A stretch of 42,124 nucleotides of DNA. Source: Opitutaceae bacterium. GTDB lineage: Bacteria; Verrucomicrobiota; Verrucomicrobiia; Opitutales; Opitutaceae. Under the pieces are notes generated by a model. The model was not told the origin of the DNA. It made no database searches and was given only the letters and a program-made list of their open reading frames with translations. This document shows, one piece after another, positions 1-8,337 of the stretch. The position numbers and the translations under genes were made by a program. Location of the stretch: contig JAIXWY010000014.1 in the NCBI GenBank assembly GCA_027490995.1, positions 1 to 42,124 of the forward strand, given 5' to 3'. Numbering within the stretch: the stretch's first letter is position 1; the number at the start of each line of letters is the position of its first letter.

Positions 1-469
1 ACTTCGAGTCTTTACCCCAAGCGTTTGGGTTGTGGATCACGGCCAAGTAGTCGTCCGGTTTAATCTTTTTAATGCGCCGGCGAAGGACGGGAAGGGCGCG
101 GCGAAAGATCTCCGGTGAGATAGACTTTGCGCGTTCCCGATGGGGCTTGGCGTCGTCGCTCCGGTAATCGAAGATCGCGCACAATACTAGGTCGACGAAG
201 AACCGGCGCTTGTCGGATATAGCCTCCCACTCCTTCCCAACGGATTGGTGACAGTTGCTGACCCAACGCTCAAACCATGGCCACAAGAGCGCATCGAGCC
301 CCCCTTGAGGCAAGGGCTTCGGTAGATTGCCAATCGGGCGGGCGGGCGGTGGCGCATCTGAGGCATCCGGTACGGGACTCCACTTATCCGTCTTCCCGAC
401 GCGGCGCAGAATCACCGGTTTTGGCAGTTTTGGCGGATCTTTCCGGGGCTTTGAACGTGGCGATTTCAT
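1..469 (-). CDS. Hypothetical protein of integrated element (3' end outside window)
   Basis: An open reading frame starts with ATG at 469 and runs leftwards off the window, giving 156 codons. Its ATG overlaps the integrase stop codon in an ATGA arrangement, so the two genes are probably translationally coupled. The N-terminus is rich in Lys, Arg and Pro; a more ordinary globular segment follows from about residue 60, with a Trp-rich stretch (LWPWFERWV) and then charged residues. I see no recognisable domain, signal peptide or membrane segment. It could be an excisionase-like or accessory protein of the element, but nothing in the sequence demonstrates this. The overlap with the recombinase gene is the main reason to treat it as real. 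Confidence 0.55.
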   Translation of the reverse strand, partial: MKSPRSKPRKDPPKLPKPVILRRVGKTDKWSPVPDASDAPPPARPIGNLPKPLPQGGLDALLWPWFERWVSNCHQSVGKEWEAISDKRRFFVDLVLCAIFDYRSDDAKPHRERAKSISPEIFRRALPVLRRRIKKIKPDDYLAVIHNPNAWGKDSK

Positions 470-1695
470 GCCGGCAGGATGCGGGGTATCGCGTCGAGAT
501 ACGTTCTGGTCTGTTCTCGTTCGCGGTGAGTGTACTGAGCATGGACCGCGCGAGAATGCCCAACGTGACTCAATCTCGCATCCTCCGGCATCCCGTGCTT
601 TGTCGCGCGGGAAACGAATGTGTGGCGGAGGGCATGAAAGCCGACATCGTAGAATGCACGCTTTGCGCCATTGGAGGCCACGTTTGAAGCCTTAATGCCC
701 GCACGGTCCAGAAGGCTCCGGAATTCCATCGAGAGGCCGGAGCGCCCACCGGGCCGGCTGTCAGCGAGCGAAGGACACAAAGGCGCCTTGCCAATGCCCG
801 GACTGCGCTTGAGCCACTCCCACAACTCCGAGGACATGACGTGCTCTTTCTTCTTTGCCGCGCGGTCGCGACGTTCCTTGCCGGGTCGATGGTAGACCAC
901 GCCGTGCTCAAGGTTCACCTGTTCCCACCGCAGGGAGACGGCATCTCCGAGACGGAATCCGTTCGATGTCGTCAGGAGAATCGCGGTTTTCCAGTCGTCG
1001 GAAGAGACGGCGAGAAGTGCTCTCAATTCCTCGTCCGAGAACGCTCGCCGCTCGGCTTTCTCGTGTCCGAGTTCGGAGACCGCTTCGGCCGGGTTCGTTG
1101 CGATGATGCCTTGCCTGCGGGCTCGGTTGAACGGGCCGCGCAGGATCTTGATTTCCAAGTTCACCGTGGCGGCGCTGATTCCACGCTTCACCTCGGAATC
1201 CCTGAACGACTGCACGTCGCGGGCGGTGAGACGTTCAAGCGGTTGATCGGAGCGCGTGCCAAGATGATCGAGAAACCGGTTGAGGATCCGCTTGTATCGG
1301 AGCGCCGTGCCGGCCGCGCGGGCGGCGGTCTTCTCTTCTCCGTAGGCGGTGAAGAATTCACGAACGGTTTCCGTGCGGAGTCGGTCCTGACCGGTTGCGG
1401 CGAGCAACTTGGAATACTCTGCCTCCACGTCCTTGAGGGTAAGGTCGCCGGCGTGCGCTTTCCGGGTCAGCGTGATATAGCCCTCACTCAGATCATGAGC
1501 CATATCCGCCGGAATCGCGGAGCCGGAATCCGATCCAGCGGCGAGCGTATTCGCCTCCCGTTGCCAGCGTTGCGCAAGGGTCTTGGCGGCCTCGCGGTCA
1601 CGGGTCTTTGTGCTCCGTTGCCGACGAACGCCGGAGGCGTCGGTGAAGGCAGCCACGAAGTAAGGAGAGCGAGGATCACGGTGGATTGACGCCAT
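466..1695 (-). CDS. Tyrosine recombinase / phage-type integrase
   Basis: A site-specific recombinase of the tyrosine family that would integrate and excise the element ending here. The 409-residue form begins at ATG 1695 (MASIHRDPRS), matching the start of the DNA-binding arm; a longer ATG at 1740 exists but adds an unlikely hydrophobic leader. Residues 1-50 form the N-terminal domain, about 105-200 the core-binding SAM-like domain, and about 215-400 the catalytic domain. The catalytic set is complete: Arg248 (GFRLGD), His354 and Arg357 (HALRHTF), His380 (VGHS) and the nucleophile Tyr388 (HAQYTH). It reads away from the tRNA-like sequence at 1785-1842, as expected for an integrase near one end of its element. 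The downstream gene overlaps its stop codon. Base composition looks slightly less GC-rich than the chromosome to the right. Confidence 0.93.
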   Translation of the reverse strand: MASIHRDPRSPYFVAAFTDASGVRRQRSTKTRDREAAKTLAQRWQREANTLAAGSDSGSAIPADMAHDLSEGYITLTRKAHAGDLTLKDVEAEYSKLLAATGQDRLRTETVREFFTAYGEEKTAARAAGTALRYKRILNRFLDHLGTRSDQPLERLTARDVQSFRDSEVKRGISAATVNLEIKILRGPFNRARRQGIIATNPAEAVSELGHEKAERRAFSDEELRALLAVSSDDWKTAILLTTSNGFRLGDAVSLRWEQVNLEHGVVYHRPGKERRDRAAKKKEHVMSSELWEWLKRSPGIGKAPLCPSLADSRPGGRSGLSMEFRSLLDRAGIKASNVASNGAKRAFYDVGFHALRHTFVSRATKHGMPEDARLSHVGHSRAVHAQYTHREREQTRTYLDAIPRILPA

Positions 1696-1784
1696 GGATA
1701 CAGACAAGCCGTTGACCACTCCTAACACAACTCCTAACAACGCAGACGATCAACCAAGACGCCCATCGTTGTTATTGAATTACT

Positions 1785-1842
1785 TGCAAATCCTCAGAGG
1801 GGCGGAATCGTATCGTCGGTTCGATTCCGTCCAGCCGCTCCA
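1785..1842 (+). other. tRNA 3'-end-like fragment, candidate attachment site
   Basis: Read on the plus strand, this segment resembles the 3' part of a tRNA. It has an anticodon-loop-like TTGCAAA, a T-arm-like GGTTCGATTCC at 1818-1828 (one mismatch in the five-pair stem), a 7-base acceptor strand CAGCCGC, discriminator T and encoded CCA (1840-1842). No matching 5' acceptor strand (GCGGCTG) is found upstream, so it is not a complete tRNA. A GCA anticodon with T at position 73 would fit tRNA-Cys, but the 19-base spacer before the T-arm is too long for a normal one, so identity is uncertain. An 8-bp inverted repeat (1803-1810 with 1822-1829) overlaps the T-arm. Its position just upstream of the integrase suggests it is the displaced copy of the tRNA end. 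Confidence 0.4.
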
Positions 1843-2246
1843 GTCTGACGATTCGCCTCGATCCCACCGGCGCTCGCAGACGAAACGCTCGGGCACCAAG
1901 GCTGGATGCCGATTCGTCGGCCCCCCCAATGACGACGCCGCCTTTGCTGTCCATGTCACTTTCCTCCCCCGCCACCCCTCCCGGAGCGCGCATCAGACGC
2001 TTGGCCTCCCACCCTGATGGTGTGTCGAAACGCCGACGGGCCCTCGCCTCCCCCAACTCGCTCGGGGGTGGAGACGGGCAACACAAAGCACTGATCTACC
2101 GCGATCCGTAGCCTCCCAGCCGGCCGCAGACCCGCCCTTACGCCTCTTCTCCCCTCGTAGGGCGGCGGGGTCTTTGACCGGAATTTTACGGGTCTTTGCT
2201 CAAAACGGGTTAGTGGGGTGAATTACCGGGCCGTTTCTACCATGCC
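1843..2246. other. Intergenic region, no gene seen
   Basis: About 400 bases between the candidate attachment site and the PilC-like gene. Short open frames here have no recognisable protein character. A weak promoter-like pair could be drawn near 2175-2230 (TTGACC, TTGCTC, TGAATT), but none matches consensus well enough to call. I see no strong hairpin terminator. Confidence 0.4.
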
Positions 2247-3437
2247 ATGGCCTTCATCACGTCTACGCCGACCGCTCCGACGGTGTCGCTGCGTCCCTCC
2301 ACGGGATCGCAGTCGCCGGGAGGTCGTCCAAACCTGAAAGCGGCCCAAACCCTCGCCAAGCTCAAGGCGCTTGAGAAGAGGTCGAAGCTGTACCGCCTTC
2401 CGCAGGAGCAGTTGGCGATCTTCACCCAGCAGCTCGCCTCCCTGCTCATGGCCGGACTGCCGCTGATCCAATGTCTGGAGGCACTGCAGGAGCAGACGGA
2501 TGACGATACGTTCAGCATCATCATCCGCGACGTGCGGCTCGATGTTTCCTCGGGCACCGCGCTCTCCGCAGCCCTGCGCAAGTTTCCGCGGGCGTTCAAT
2601 CAGCTCTTTGTGTCCATGGTGGAAGCGGGTGAAGCGTCCGGCGCCCTCGCAGAAATTCTCGGCAAGGTCGCGCAGTACCTGGAGTCGAGCGTCAAGCTGA
2701 CCAAAAAGGTGAAGTCTGCCCTCACCTATCCGATCGCGGTCATCGGCTTGGCCGTGGTGTTGGTGACGGTGCTGATCATGTTCGTGATTCCCGTCTTCGC
2801 CTCCATGTTCGCGGACTTCGGGGCCAAGCTGCCGGCACCGACGCAGTTCCTGATCGATCTGAGTGATTTCATGGTGGGCTACTGGTGGCTCATCGCAGCC
2901 TTGGGTACAGGAGCCGTGTTCGCCGTGCGCGGTTATATCGCGACGCCAGCCGGCCGGGTGCACAAGGACCAACTCCTCCTGCGCGCGCCCATCTTCGGAT
3001 CCCTCATGCACAAGATTGTGCTCTCCCGTTTCTGCCGCACCTACGCCACCCTCGTGCGATCCGGGGTGCCGATCCTGCGCTCCTTGGAGATCGTCTCTTC
3101 CGCGAGCAACAAGTCCCAGATCGAAGCGGCGTGCGCGGAAATCGCCCGGCACGTCAGCCAGGGCGGCCAGATCTCCGATATTCTGGCGTCCAACTCGTTT
3201 TTCCCGCCCATGATGAAACACATGGTGAAGGCGGGCGAGGCAACAGGTAACGTTGACGGAATGATGAACAAGATTGCCGACTTCTACGACGCCGAGTCGG
3301 AGGCGACGGTCGCAGCGCTGACCTCCCTGATTGAACCCCTGCTGATCGTGTTCCTCGGTGTCGTCGTGGGCGGCATCGTGATGGCGATGTTCCTGCCGAT
3401 CTTCCAGCTCGGCGTCGTCGCCGGCGGCCTCCAGTAA
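2247..3437 (+). CDS. PilC/GspF-family inner-membrane platform protein
   Basis: An inner-membrane platform protein of type IV pilus or type II secretion machines, where it couples the assembly ATPase to pilin polymerisation. At 396 residues it has the usual family length, with two T2SSF domains: about residues 55-180 (LASLLMAGLPLIQCLEAL) and 260-385 (YATLVRSGVPILRSLEIV). Membrane segments lie near 160-188, 208-230 and 362-388. The motif VEAGEASGAL and its repeat VKAGEATGNV are the paired family signatures. ATG 2247 is used; an ATG at 2241 is in another frame. Unusually, no pilB/gspE, pilT or pilin gene is adjacent, and upstream is only the integrated element. A response-regulator-like protein follows 45 bases downstream and may be co-transcribed. 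The family is clear; the exact machine is not. Confidence 0.93.
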   Translation: MAFITSTPTAPTVSLRPSTGSQSPGGRPNLKAAQTLAKLKALEKRSKLYRLPQEQLAIFTQQLASLLMAGLPLIQCLEALQEQTDDDTFSIIIRDVRLDVSSGTALSAALRKFPRAFNQLFVSMVEAGEASGALAEILGKVAQYLESSVKLTKKVKSALTYPIAVIGLAVVLVTVLIMFVIPVFASMFADFGAKLPAPTQFLIDLSDFMVGYWWLIAALGTGAVFAVRGYIATPAGRVHKDQLLLRAPIFGSLMHKIVLSRFCRTYATLVRSGVPILRSLEIVSSASNKSQIEAACAEIARHVSQGGQISDILASNSFFPPMMKHMVKAGEATGNVDGMMNKIADFYDAESEATVAALTSLIEPLLIVFLGVVVGGIVMAMFLPIFQLGVVAGGLQ

Positions 3438-3482
3438 CGCGCCCCCGGTCTGCAGGCGCGCCCCCTCGGTTTCCCTCACTGC

Positions 3483-4739
3483 ATGGCCTCCATCCTGATC
3501 GTCGACGACCTGCTTTCGATTCACGAGATGCTGGATGCGGTCATCCAGCCTACTGGCTTCGCCACGGCTTTCGCGACCGATGGGGAGATGGCGCTCGCGC
3601 GCTACCGTTCGGAACCGTTTGACGTGGTCCTCGCGGACATCGACATGAAGCCGGTCGACGGCATCTCGTTGCTCAAACAGCTGAAGGTCCACGATCCAAA
3701 CTGCGCCGTCATCATCATGACGGCCTATGCGAGCACGGAGAGTGCGATTCTCGCGCTGAAGTATGGCGCCTTCGATTACCTGCAGAAGCCGTTTCGAGTC
3801 GACGAACTGATCGCGACGCTGAAGCGCGCCTTGGAATTTCGGCGCCAAAGCATCGATCGGGCAAGCCAGACCACTGCCCCGGCGGTGCGGGCTCAGGGTT
3901 TCGAGCAACGCTTGGTCGGCCGCAGCGCCAAGGCGATGCGCCTGCTGCAGCAGGTGCGCAAACTCGCGGCCGTCCGGACGCCGGTCTTGCTGCAAGGGGA
4001 GCCGGGGACCGGCCGAAGCACCGTGGCCGAGATTCTCCATGAGGCGAGTGTAGGTACGGATGCTCCCTTGGTTCGCATCGACTGTTCGCTAAGCTCCGAA
4101 GCGAACTTCCGCGCCGGCCTGCTGGGTGAGAATGGCCTCGGGGGCAACTGGGTCGCCTCGGCCCGCGGCGGCACCCTCCTCCTCAAAGATCTCCACGCCC
4201 TGCCGCTCGCCCTGCAGAAGGACCTGGTGGCCGTGCTGCGTAACACCGCGCACGGTTTCCGCCTGATGTGCACCAGCGCCGTTGACCTCGAGAAGCGCGT
4301 CGACGACGGCACCTTCCACGACGAACTTTTCTACCGGGTCGCGTCGCTACCCATTGCCCTGCCCGCGGTGCGCGAGCGACCGGAGGACATCCCCGACTTC
4401 ATCCGCCACTTCACTCAGTCAGCCACCAACTCCCAGTTTGAAGCCGCGGCAATCGCCTTCAACCAAGAGGCCATGGAGGTGCTTCAGGCCTATTCGTGGC
4501 CGGGCAACCTGACCGAGATGCAGCAGGTCGTCACCGGCCTCGCCACCACGACGGATACCCGGCTGATCACCGCCCAGCAACTGCCGCCGCGCCTGCGCGA
4601 TGTTCCGAGCTGGACCCCACTTTCAGCGTACTTGGCCATGCAGGAGAGGCAGTACATCGAACGCGCCCTCCAAGCCCACGGCGGTGATCGGGCCGCCACC
4701 GCGCGCGCGCTGAACATCGACATCGCCCGGCTCGGCTGA
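3483..4739 (+). CDS. NtrC-like response regulator with degenerate AAA+ domain
   Basis: Architecture is receiver, AAA+ and C-terminal helix-turn-helix, as in sigma-54 activators. The receiver (1-120) looks intact: Asp8/Asp9, phospho-acceptor Asp52, Thr80 and Lys102. The AAA+ module (about 143-370) is altered at every key site. Walker A reads GEPGTGRST (172-180), with Arg178 in place of Lys. The GAFTGA loop that contacts sigma-54 is missing, the region around 210-230 being shortened. The Walker B acidic pair is replaced by Lys-Asp (LLLKDL, 232-237). The segments RxxxLPxALPAVRERPEDIP and WPGNLTEM are still recognisable. The C-terminal helix-turn-helix stops after 418 residues (AATARALNIDIARLG), missing the end of the recognition helix region. 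I infer a phospho-responsive protein that no longer works as a sigma-54 ATPase. Its neighbour is the PilC-like gene. Confidence 0.88.
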   Translation: MASILIVDDLLSIHEMLDAVIQPTGFATAFATDGEMALARYRSEPFDVVLADIDMKPVDGISLLKQLKVHDPNCAVIIMTAYASTESAILALKYGAFDYLQKPFRVDELIATLKRALEFRRQSIDRASQTTAPAVRAQGFEQRLVGRSAKAMRLLQQVRKLAAVRTPVLLQGEPGTGRSTVAEILHEASVGTDAPLVRIDCSLSSEANFRAGLLGENGLGGNWVASARGGTLLLKDLHALPLALQKDLVAVLRNTAHGFRLMCTSAVDLEKRVDDGTFHDELFYRVASLPIALPAVRERPEDIPDFIRHFTQSATNSQFEAAAIAFNQEAMEVLQAYSWPGNLTEMQQVVTGLATTTDTRLITAQQLPPRLRDVPSWTPLSAYLAMQERQYIERALQAHGGDRAATARALNIDIARLG

Positions 4740-4775
4740 GCGCCGACGCGAGGGACCCGGGCGGCCGGCGAATGA

Positions 4776-5417
4776 TCAGGCCGCCGAAGCCACGCGCGCA
4801 CAGACCGCGCGCCACACCTCAACAAGAGCGGCGAAATCCTCATCCCGGCTGCGGCTCTCGATGCGGTAATCAAAGGACGCCGCCTCCGCCAACTCCCGCT
4901 GCGCGGTGCCAAGGCGACGCTCGATCTCGCCCACGCTATCCTGCCCGCGATCGATCATCCGCTGCCGCAGCTCCGCCAGAGGTACGTTGATGAACACCGT
5001 GGCCAAATGACGCCGCAGCAGCGCGTCCGCCGCCGCCGCACGCCGAAAGTTGCCCACGCCCTGCACGTCGACGTTGATGATCAAGCTCCGGCCCGCCGCG
5101 AGGGGCTCCATCACCGACGACGCAAGCGTGCCGTAACGATTCTGCTGGTGGACCCACGCCCATTCCAAAAAGGCTCCGGCCGCCACGCGCTCATCGAACT
5201 GCGCCGGGCTCAGGAAATGATAGTGCACGCCATTCACCTCGCCTGGCCGGGGCGGACGCGTCGTGGTGGTCACGACCCGCGAGAACCCCGGCAGCTCGCG
5301 CACCGCCCGCTCGCACAGCGTCGTCTTACCGGACCCCGCCGGACCTGCGAGCACCAGCAGTACCGGGGTGGCCGTCTCGGTGGAGGAGGAAGCGGGAGCA
5401 GCAGGGACAAGACTCAT
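4776..5417 (-). CDS. gmk: Guanylate kinase
   Basis: Converts GMP and ATP to GDP and ADP in the cytoplasm. The 213-residue form from ATG 5417 was chosen because it puts the P-loop (GPAGSGKTT, about 24-32) in the normal place after a short Ala/Ser/Thr-rich N-terminal tail; upstream codons to 5534 give an arginine-rich, non-conserved extension. Family signatures follow: TTTTRPPRPGEVNGVHYHF (GMP-binding segment), FLEWAWVHQQNRYGT and INVDVQGVGNFR, then the lid helices. The length is usual for the family. It lies downstream of the small membrane protein gene (23-base gap) and miaB, all leftward, so the three may form one transcript. It converges with the regulator gene ending at 4739. Confidence 0.95.
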   Translation of the reverse strand: MSLVPAAPASSSTETATPVLLVLAGPAGSGKTTLCERAVRELPGFSRVVTTTTRPPRPGEVNGVHYHFLSPAQFDERVAAGAFLEWAWVHQQNRYGTLASSVMEPLAAGRSLIINVDVQGVGNFRRAAAADALLRRHLATVFINVPLAELRQRMIDRGQDSVGEIERRLGTAQRELAEAASFDYRIESRSRDEDFAALVEVWRAVCARVASAA

Positions 5418-5440
5418 GACTCGGCGACGTCGTCCGTTCC

Positions 5441-5980
5441 TCAATAGGTGAAGGCCACCACACCGAGGACGATGCCGTAGACGGCGAGAGCCGCCCCGAT
5501 CACCCGCGGCCGCTCCGCGGTCGCAAACAACCACTCCATGAAGTCACGCAGTCGGAAAGGCACTGCGCCCAAATAGATCGCCAGCGCGATCCCGACGTAC
5601 ACCGCCGAAACCATGAAAAGACGCTGCGGATGGTGGTACTCCATAAACGCCGCATCGAGCAGCGGCGTCGCCGCAAGCAGCATCAGTGCGGCCAGCCCCC
5701 GCACCGCGAGAAAATCCGGCACCTGCGAAAACGCCAGCACCGCCAAGAGGGCGAAAAAGATCAGCAGCGCCGTGCGATACTCGCCGAAATCCGCCATCGA
5801 AAGGGTCCAGATGCGGGTCAGGAACCACATCGACGCCCCCCCGAAAAACACCACCGTCGCCGCACGGGACCGCGGCATCGCCTTGCAAGCGGACACCACC
5901 AGCGAGCTGCGCGAGAACAGCAGCGCCCCGACGAGGAACAGGAAGACTCCGGGAAGCAGCGTCGCGAGGGTAAGGCTCAT
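5441..5980 (-). CDS. Polytopic membrane protein of unknown function
   Basis: A 179-residue hydrophobic protein from ATG 5980 (MSLTLATLLPGVFLFLVGAL). About five membrane segments are visible, near residues 5-23, 40-58, 68-90, 92-110 and 120-178 (the last region holding two). Conserved-looking polar features inside the hydrophobic part are RIWTLS, the pair YHHP between segments, and Asp/Glu at DFGEYR. I do not recognise the family. It sits between miaB (31-base gap) and gmk (23-base gap) on the same strand, so it is probably co-transcribed with them, although nothing ties it to tRNA modification or nucleotide synthesis. Upstream in-frame codons to 6286 lie inside miaB and are not used. Confidence 0.75.
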   Translation of the reverse strand: MSLTLATLLPGVFLFLVGALLFSRSSLVVSACKAMPRSRAATVVFFGGASMWFLTRIWTLSMADFGEYRTALLIFFALLAVLAFSQVPDFLAVRGLAALMLLAATPLLDAAFMEYHHPQRLFMVSAVYVGIALAIYLGAVPFRLRDFMEWLFATAERPRVIGAALAVYGIVLGVVAFTY

Positions 5981-6011
5981 GAAGGAAGGACGAGGCGAGG
6001 GAATCGCGGGG

Positions 6012-7388
6012 TTATGCGGGTACGCCCGCCAGCACCAGCTCGCCGTAGAGCGTGCTGACCGAGGCGCGCTCGATCCGCAGCGGCACGAGCTCGCCGACGA
6101 GGCGCGGGTCCGCGGCGAAGACCGCCACGCGATTGCCGGCGGTGCGGCCCGTGAAGAGCTTGCCCGTCTTGTCCGGGCCCTCGACCAGGACCTCCTCCAC
6201 CGTACCCAGCAGGGCGGCGTTCCGACGGAGCGAGTTCTGTCGGAGAATCTCGAGGAGTTCCTGATTGCGCGCCTCCTTGACCTCATCGGCCACTTGGTCG
6301 CCTCTCTCCGCCGCCGGCGTACCCGAGCGCACGGAGTACTTGAAGATGTAAGCCATGTCGTAGTTACACGCCGAGAAGAGGTCCCGGGTCTGCGCGAAAT
6401 CCTCGTCGGTCTCGCCCGGGAAACCCACGATCACATCGGTCGAAAAATACATGTCGGACCGCACCGCCCGCAGCGACGCCACGATCTCCCGGTAGCGCTC
6501 CCGCGTGTAGGGCCGGTTCATCGCCCGAAGGATACGATCGCTCCCGCTCTGCATCGGGAGGTGCACGTAGCCGCAGAGCTTGGGCAGGCGTGCGTAAGCC
6601 TGCACCAGGTCATCCTTGAATCCACGCGGGTGAGGCGACGTAAACCGGATCCGCGCGATCCCCTCGATCGCATGCACGCGCTCGAGCAACTGGACGAACG
6701 GCGTGATCCCGCCGGTGTGCGCATAGTCGCGACGGCCGTAGCTGGTGACGATCTGCCCGAGGAGCGTAATCTCGCGCACCCCCCGTTCGGCCAGCTCGGC
6801 ACACTCCCGCACGATGTCATCCATGGGCCGCGAGCGCTCGTCACCGCGCGTCTTGGGCACGATGCAGAAGGCGCAGTCCATGTTGCAGCCCTGCTGGATG
6901 GAAACGAACGCGCTCACCTGGCGCGGTGCGGCGGAATCCTCCGGGACGAGGTGGTCCTTGATGGTATTCTGCGAACCGACCTCCTCGGCGATATCAACGA
7001 TCGTCTCCCCGATGGGCAGACCCGCCGTGCGGGCGGCGCGCAGGTTATCGAGGTAACCCGGGACCTGGTGGAACTTCTGCGTGCCAATGATCAGATCCAC
7101 ATCCGGGAGCTGCTCGAGAAGTGAGGCGCCGCGGTTCTGGGCCATGCAGCCCAGGATCCCGAGCACAAAATCAGGTTGGCGGCGTTTGCGGGCAGAGAGG
7201 TAGCCCGCCTTGCCGATGGCCTTCTGCTCGGCGGCATCGCGGACCGAGCACGTGTTCAGCAGCAGGATGTCACACTCGTCCTCGGACGGCACGATCCGAT
7301 ATCCCCGGGCACGAAGCATCGAGGCGACGGCCTCGCTGTCGCGCTCGTTCATCTGGCACCCATAGGTCTTGATGTGCACCCGGTTCAT
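6012..7388 (-). CDS. miaB: tRNA-2-methylthio-N6-dimethylallyladenosine synthase MiaB
   Basis: A radical SAM enzyme that adds the 2-methylthio group to i6A37 of tRNAs reading UNN codons. From ATG 7388 (MNRVHIKTYGCQMNERDSE) it has 458 residues; a start six codons earlier is possible. The N-terminal UPF0004 domain carries the three cysteines of the auxiliary 4Fe-4S cluster: Cys11, Cys47 (LLNTCSVRD) and Cys81 (GCMAQ). The radical SAM domain carries CxxxCxxC at Cys168, Cys172 and Cys175 (QQGCNMDCAFCIVPKTRG). A TRAM domain ends the protein (about 390-455, VEEVLVEGPDKTGKLFTGR). MiaB rather than MtaB or RimO is supported by the GCQMNE and SVRDAAEQK signatures. The membrane protein and gmk genes follow closely. 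Confidence 0.96.
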   Translation of the reverse strand: MNRVHIKTYGCQMNERDSEAVASMLRARGYRIVPSEDECDILLLNTCSVRDAAEQKAIGKAGYLSARKRRQPDFVLGILGCMAQNRGASLLEQLPDVDLIIGTQKFHQVPGYLDNLRAARTAGLPIGETIVDIAEEVGSQNTIKDHLVPEDSAAPRQVSAFVSIQQGCNMDCAFCIVPKTRGDERSRPMDDIVRECAELAERGVREITLLGQIVTSYGRRDYAHTGGITPFVQLLERVHAIEGIARIRFTSPHPRGFKDDLVQAYARLPKLCGYVHLPMQSGSDRILRAMNRPYTRERYREIVASLRAVRSDMYFSTDVIVGFPGETDEDFAQTRDLFSACNYDMAYIFKYSVRSGTPAAERGDQVADEVKEARNQELLEILRQNSLRRNAALLGTVEEVLVEGPDKTGKLFTGRTAGNRVAVFAADPRLVGELVPLRIERASVSTLYGELVLAGVPA

Positions 7389-7457
7389 CCGTCGGAGAGG
7401 GGCCACCCTAGGCGGCGCCTCTTCCCGGTCAACGCGGGAGTGACCCCGGCCGGCCCA

Positions 7458-8126
7458 TCAAGGCTCCTCGACGTAGCCGTGCTTGATCGCGTAACGGACC
7501 AGCCCCGCGGGCTCGTACTCGCCCAGTTTGTCACGCACGCGGGCGAGCACATTGTGGACCGTCTTGGTGCTCACCCGGAGCCGGGCCGCGATCACCTTGA
7601 TATTCTCGCCCCGCGCGAAGCTCCGCAGCACCTCGCGTTCCCGGTCGGTCAGGTTCCCGGCCACCGCGTTCGCCTCACTGCGCAGACTCTCCACCAGAAG
7701 CCGGGAACTGTCTGGGCAATAGAACGTGTTTCCACGCACCACCTCGATCACCGCCTGACGTAAGGTCGCGAGGTCCGAGCGCTTGAGTACGAACCCGTGC
7801 ACCCCGAGCGAAATGGCCTCCCGCACCAGATGCTCCTGCTCGTTGCCCGAGACGCAGAGCCAGCGGGTCCGCGGCAGCTCCGGACCCACCATGCGGACCA
7901 AGTCAAAGCCGCGGCCATCCGGCAGCATCCAATCGACGACCACGAGATCCGGCTTCTCGCGCAAACAGGCAACCGCACCGTCGCTGACCGTCCGGCAATC
8001 GGCGACGAGATCCAGGCGCAGATCATCTCGGACCATCGCAGCCATCAGCTGCCGGACTAAGGTGTGGTCTTCCACGAGCACAATCCGAGCCGAGGAAGCG
8101 GAGGAAGAAGGGGTCGACGCAGCCAT
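7458..8126 (-). CDS. NarL/FixJ-family response regulator
   Basis: A two-component response regulator of 222 residues. The receiver domain (about 13-130) has Glu19/Asp20, phospho-acceptor Asp65 (VVVDWMLPDGRGF), Ser93 in the switch position and Lys115 (VLKRSD). A LuxR-type helix-turn-helix follows (about 157-215: NLTDREREVLRSFARGENIK, then STKTVHNVLARVRDKLG). A Ser/Ala-rich tail of 13 residues precedes the receiver, so a shorter start cannot be excluded, though no better ATG is seen. No histidine kinase gene is adjacent. It is transcribed divergently from the alpha-oxoamine-synthase-like gene across a 211-base gap that should contain both promoters. MiaB lies downstream (69-base gap). Confidence 0.92.
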   Translation of the reverse strand: MAASTPSSSASSARIVLVEDHTLVRQLMAAMVRDDLRLDLVADCRTVSDGAVACLREKPDLVVVDWMLPDGRGFDLVRMVGPELPRTRWLCVSGNEQEHLVREAISLGVHGFVLKRSDLATLRQAVIEVVRGNTFYCPDSSRLLVESLRSEANAVAGNLTDREREVLRSFARGENIKVIAARLRVSTKTVHNVLARVRDKLGEYEPAGLVRYAIKHGYVEEP

Positions 8127-8337
8127 AATCTGGGCAGCATCTTACCAGAATCGGCGCAGCGTAGGCCGGGAATATTGGAAAGCGCTTGGGAAATCTTCCC
8201 GTTGGCATGCCGCTTCGTCCCGAGACAGAGAGCGATGGGGTACGCTAAGCTGGGGGTTGTCGGGAGCGGTCCGTCCGTGTCCTGGCCGCGTGGGTGGCGA
8301 GGGCATAACGCCCGGCGCGCCCGCGACCTACCCAACC

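Noticed and set aside
2223..4040. Long minus-strand open frame opposite the PilC-like and regulator genes
   Set aside because: It is rich in His, Arg, Gln and Asp with no domain pattern, and lies antisense to two clear genes. It is a GC-skew shadow.
5613..7124. Long plus-strand open frame opposite miaB
   Set aside because: The miaB motifs on the minus strand are complete; the opposite frame has no recognisable protein character.
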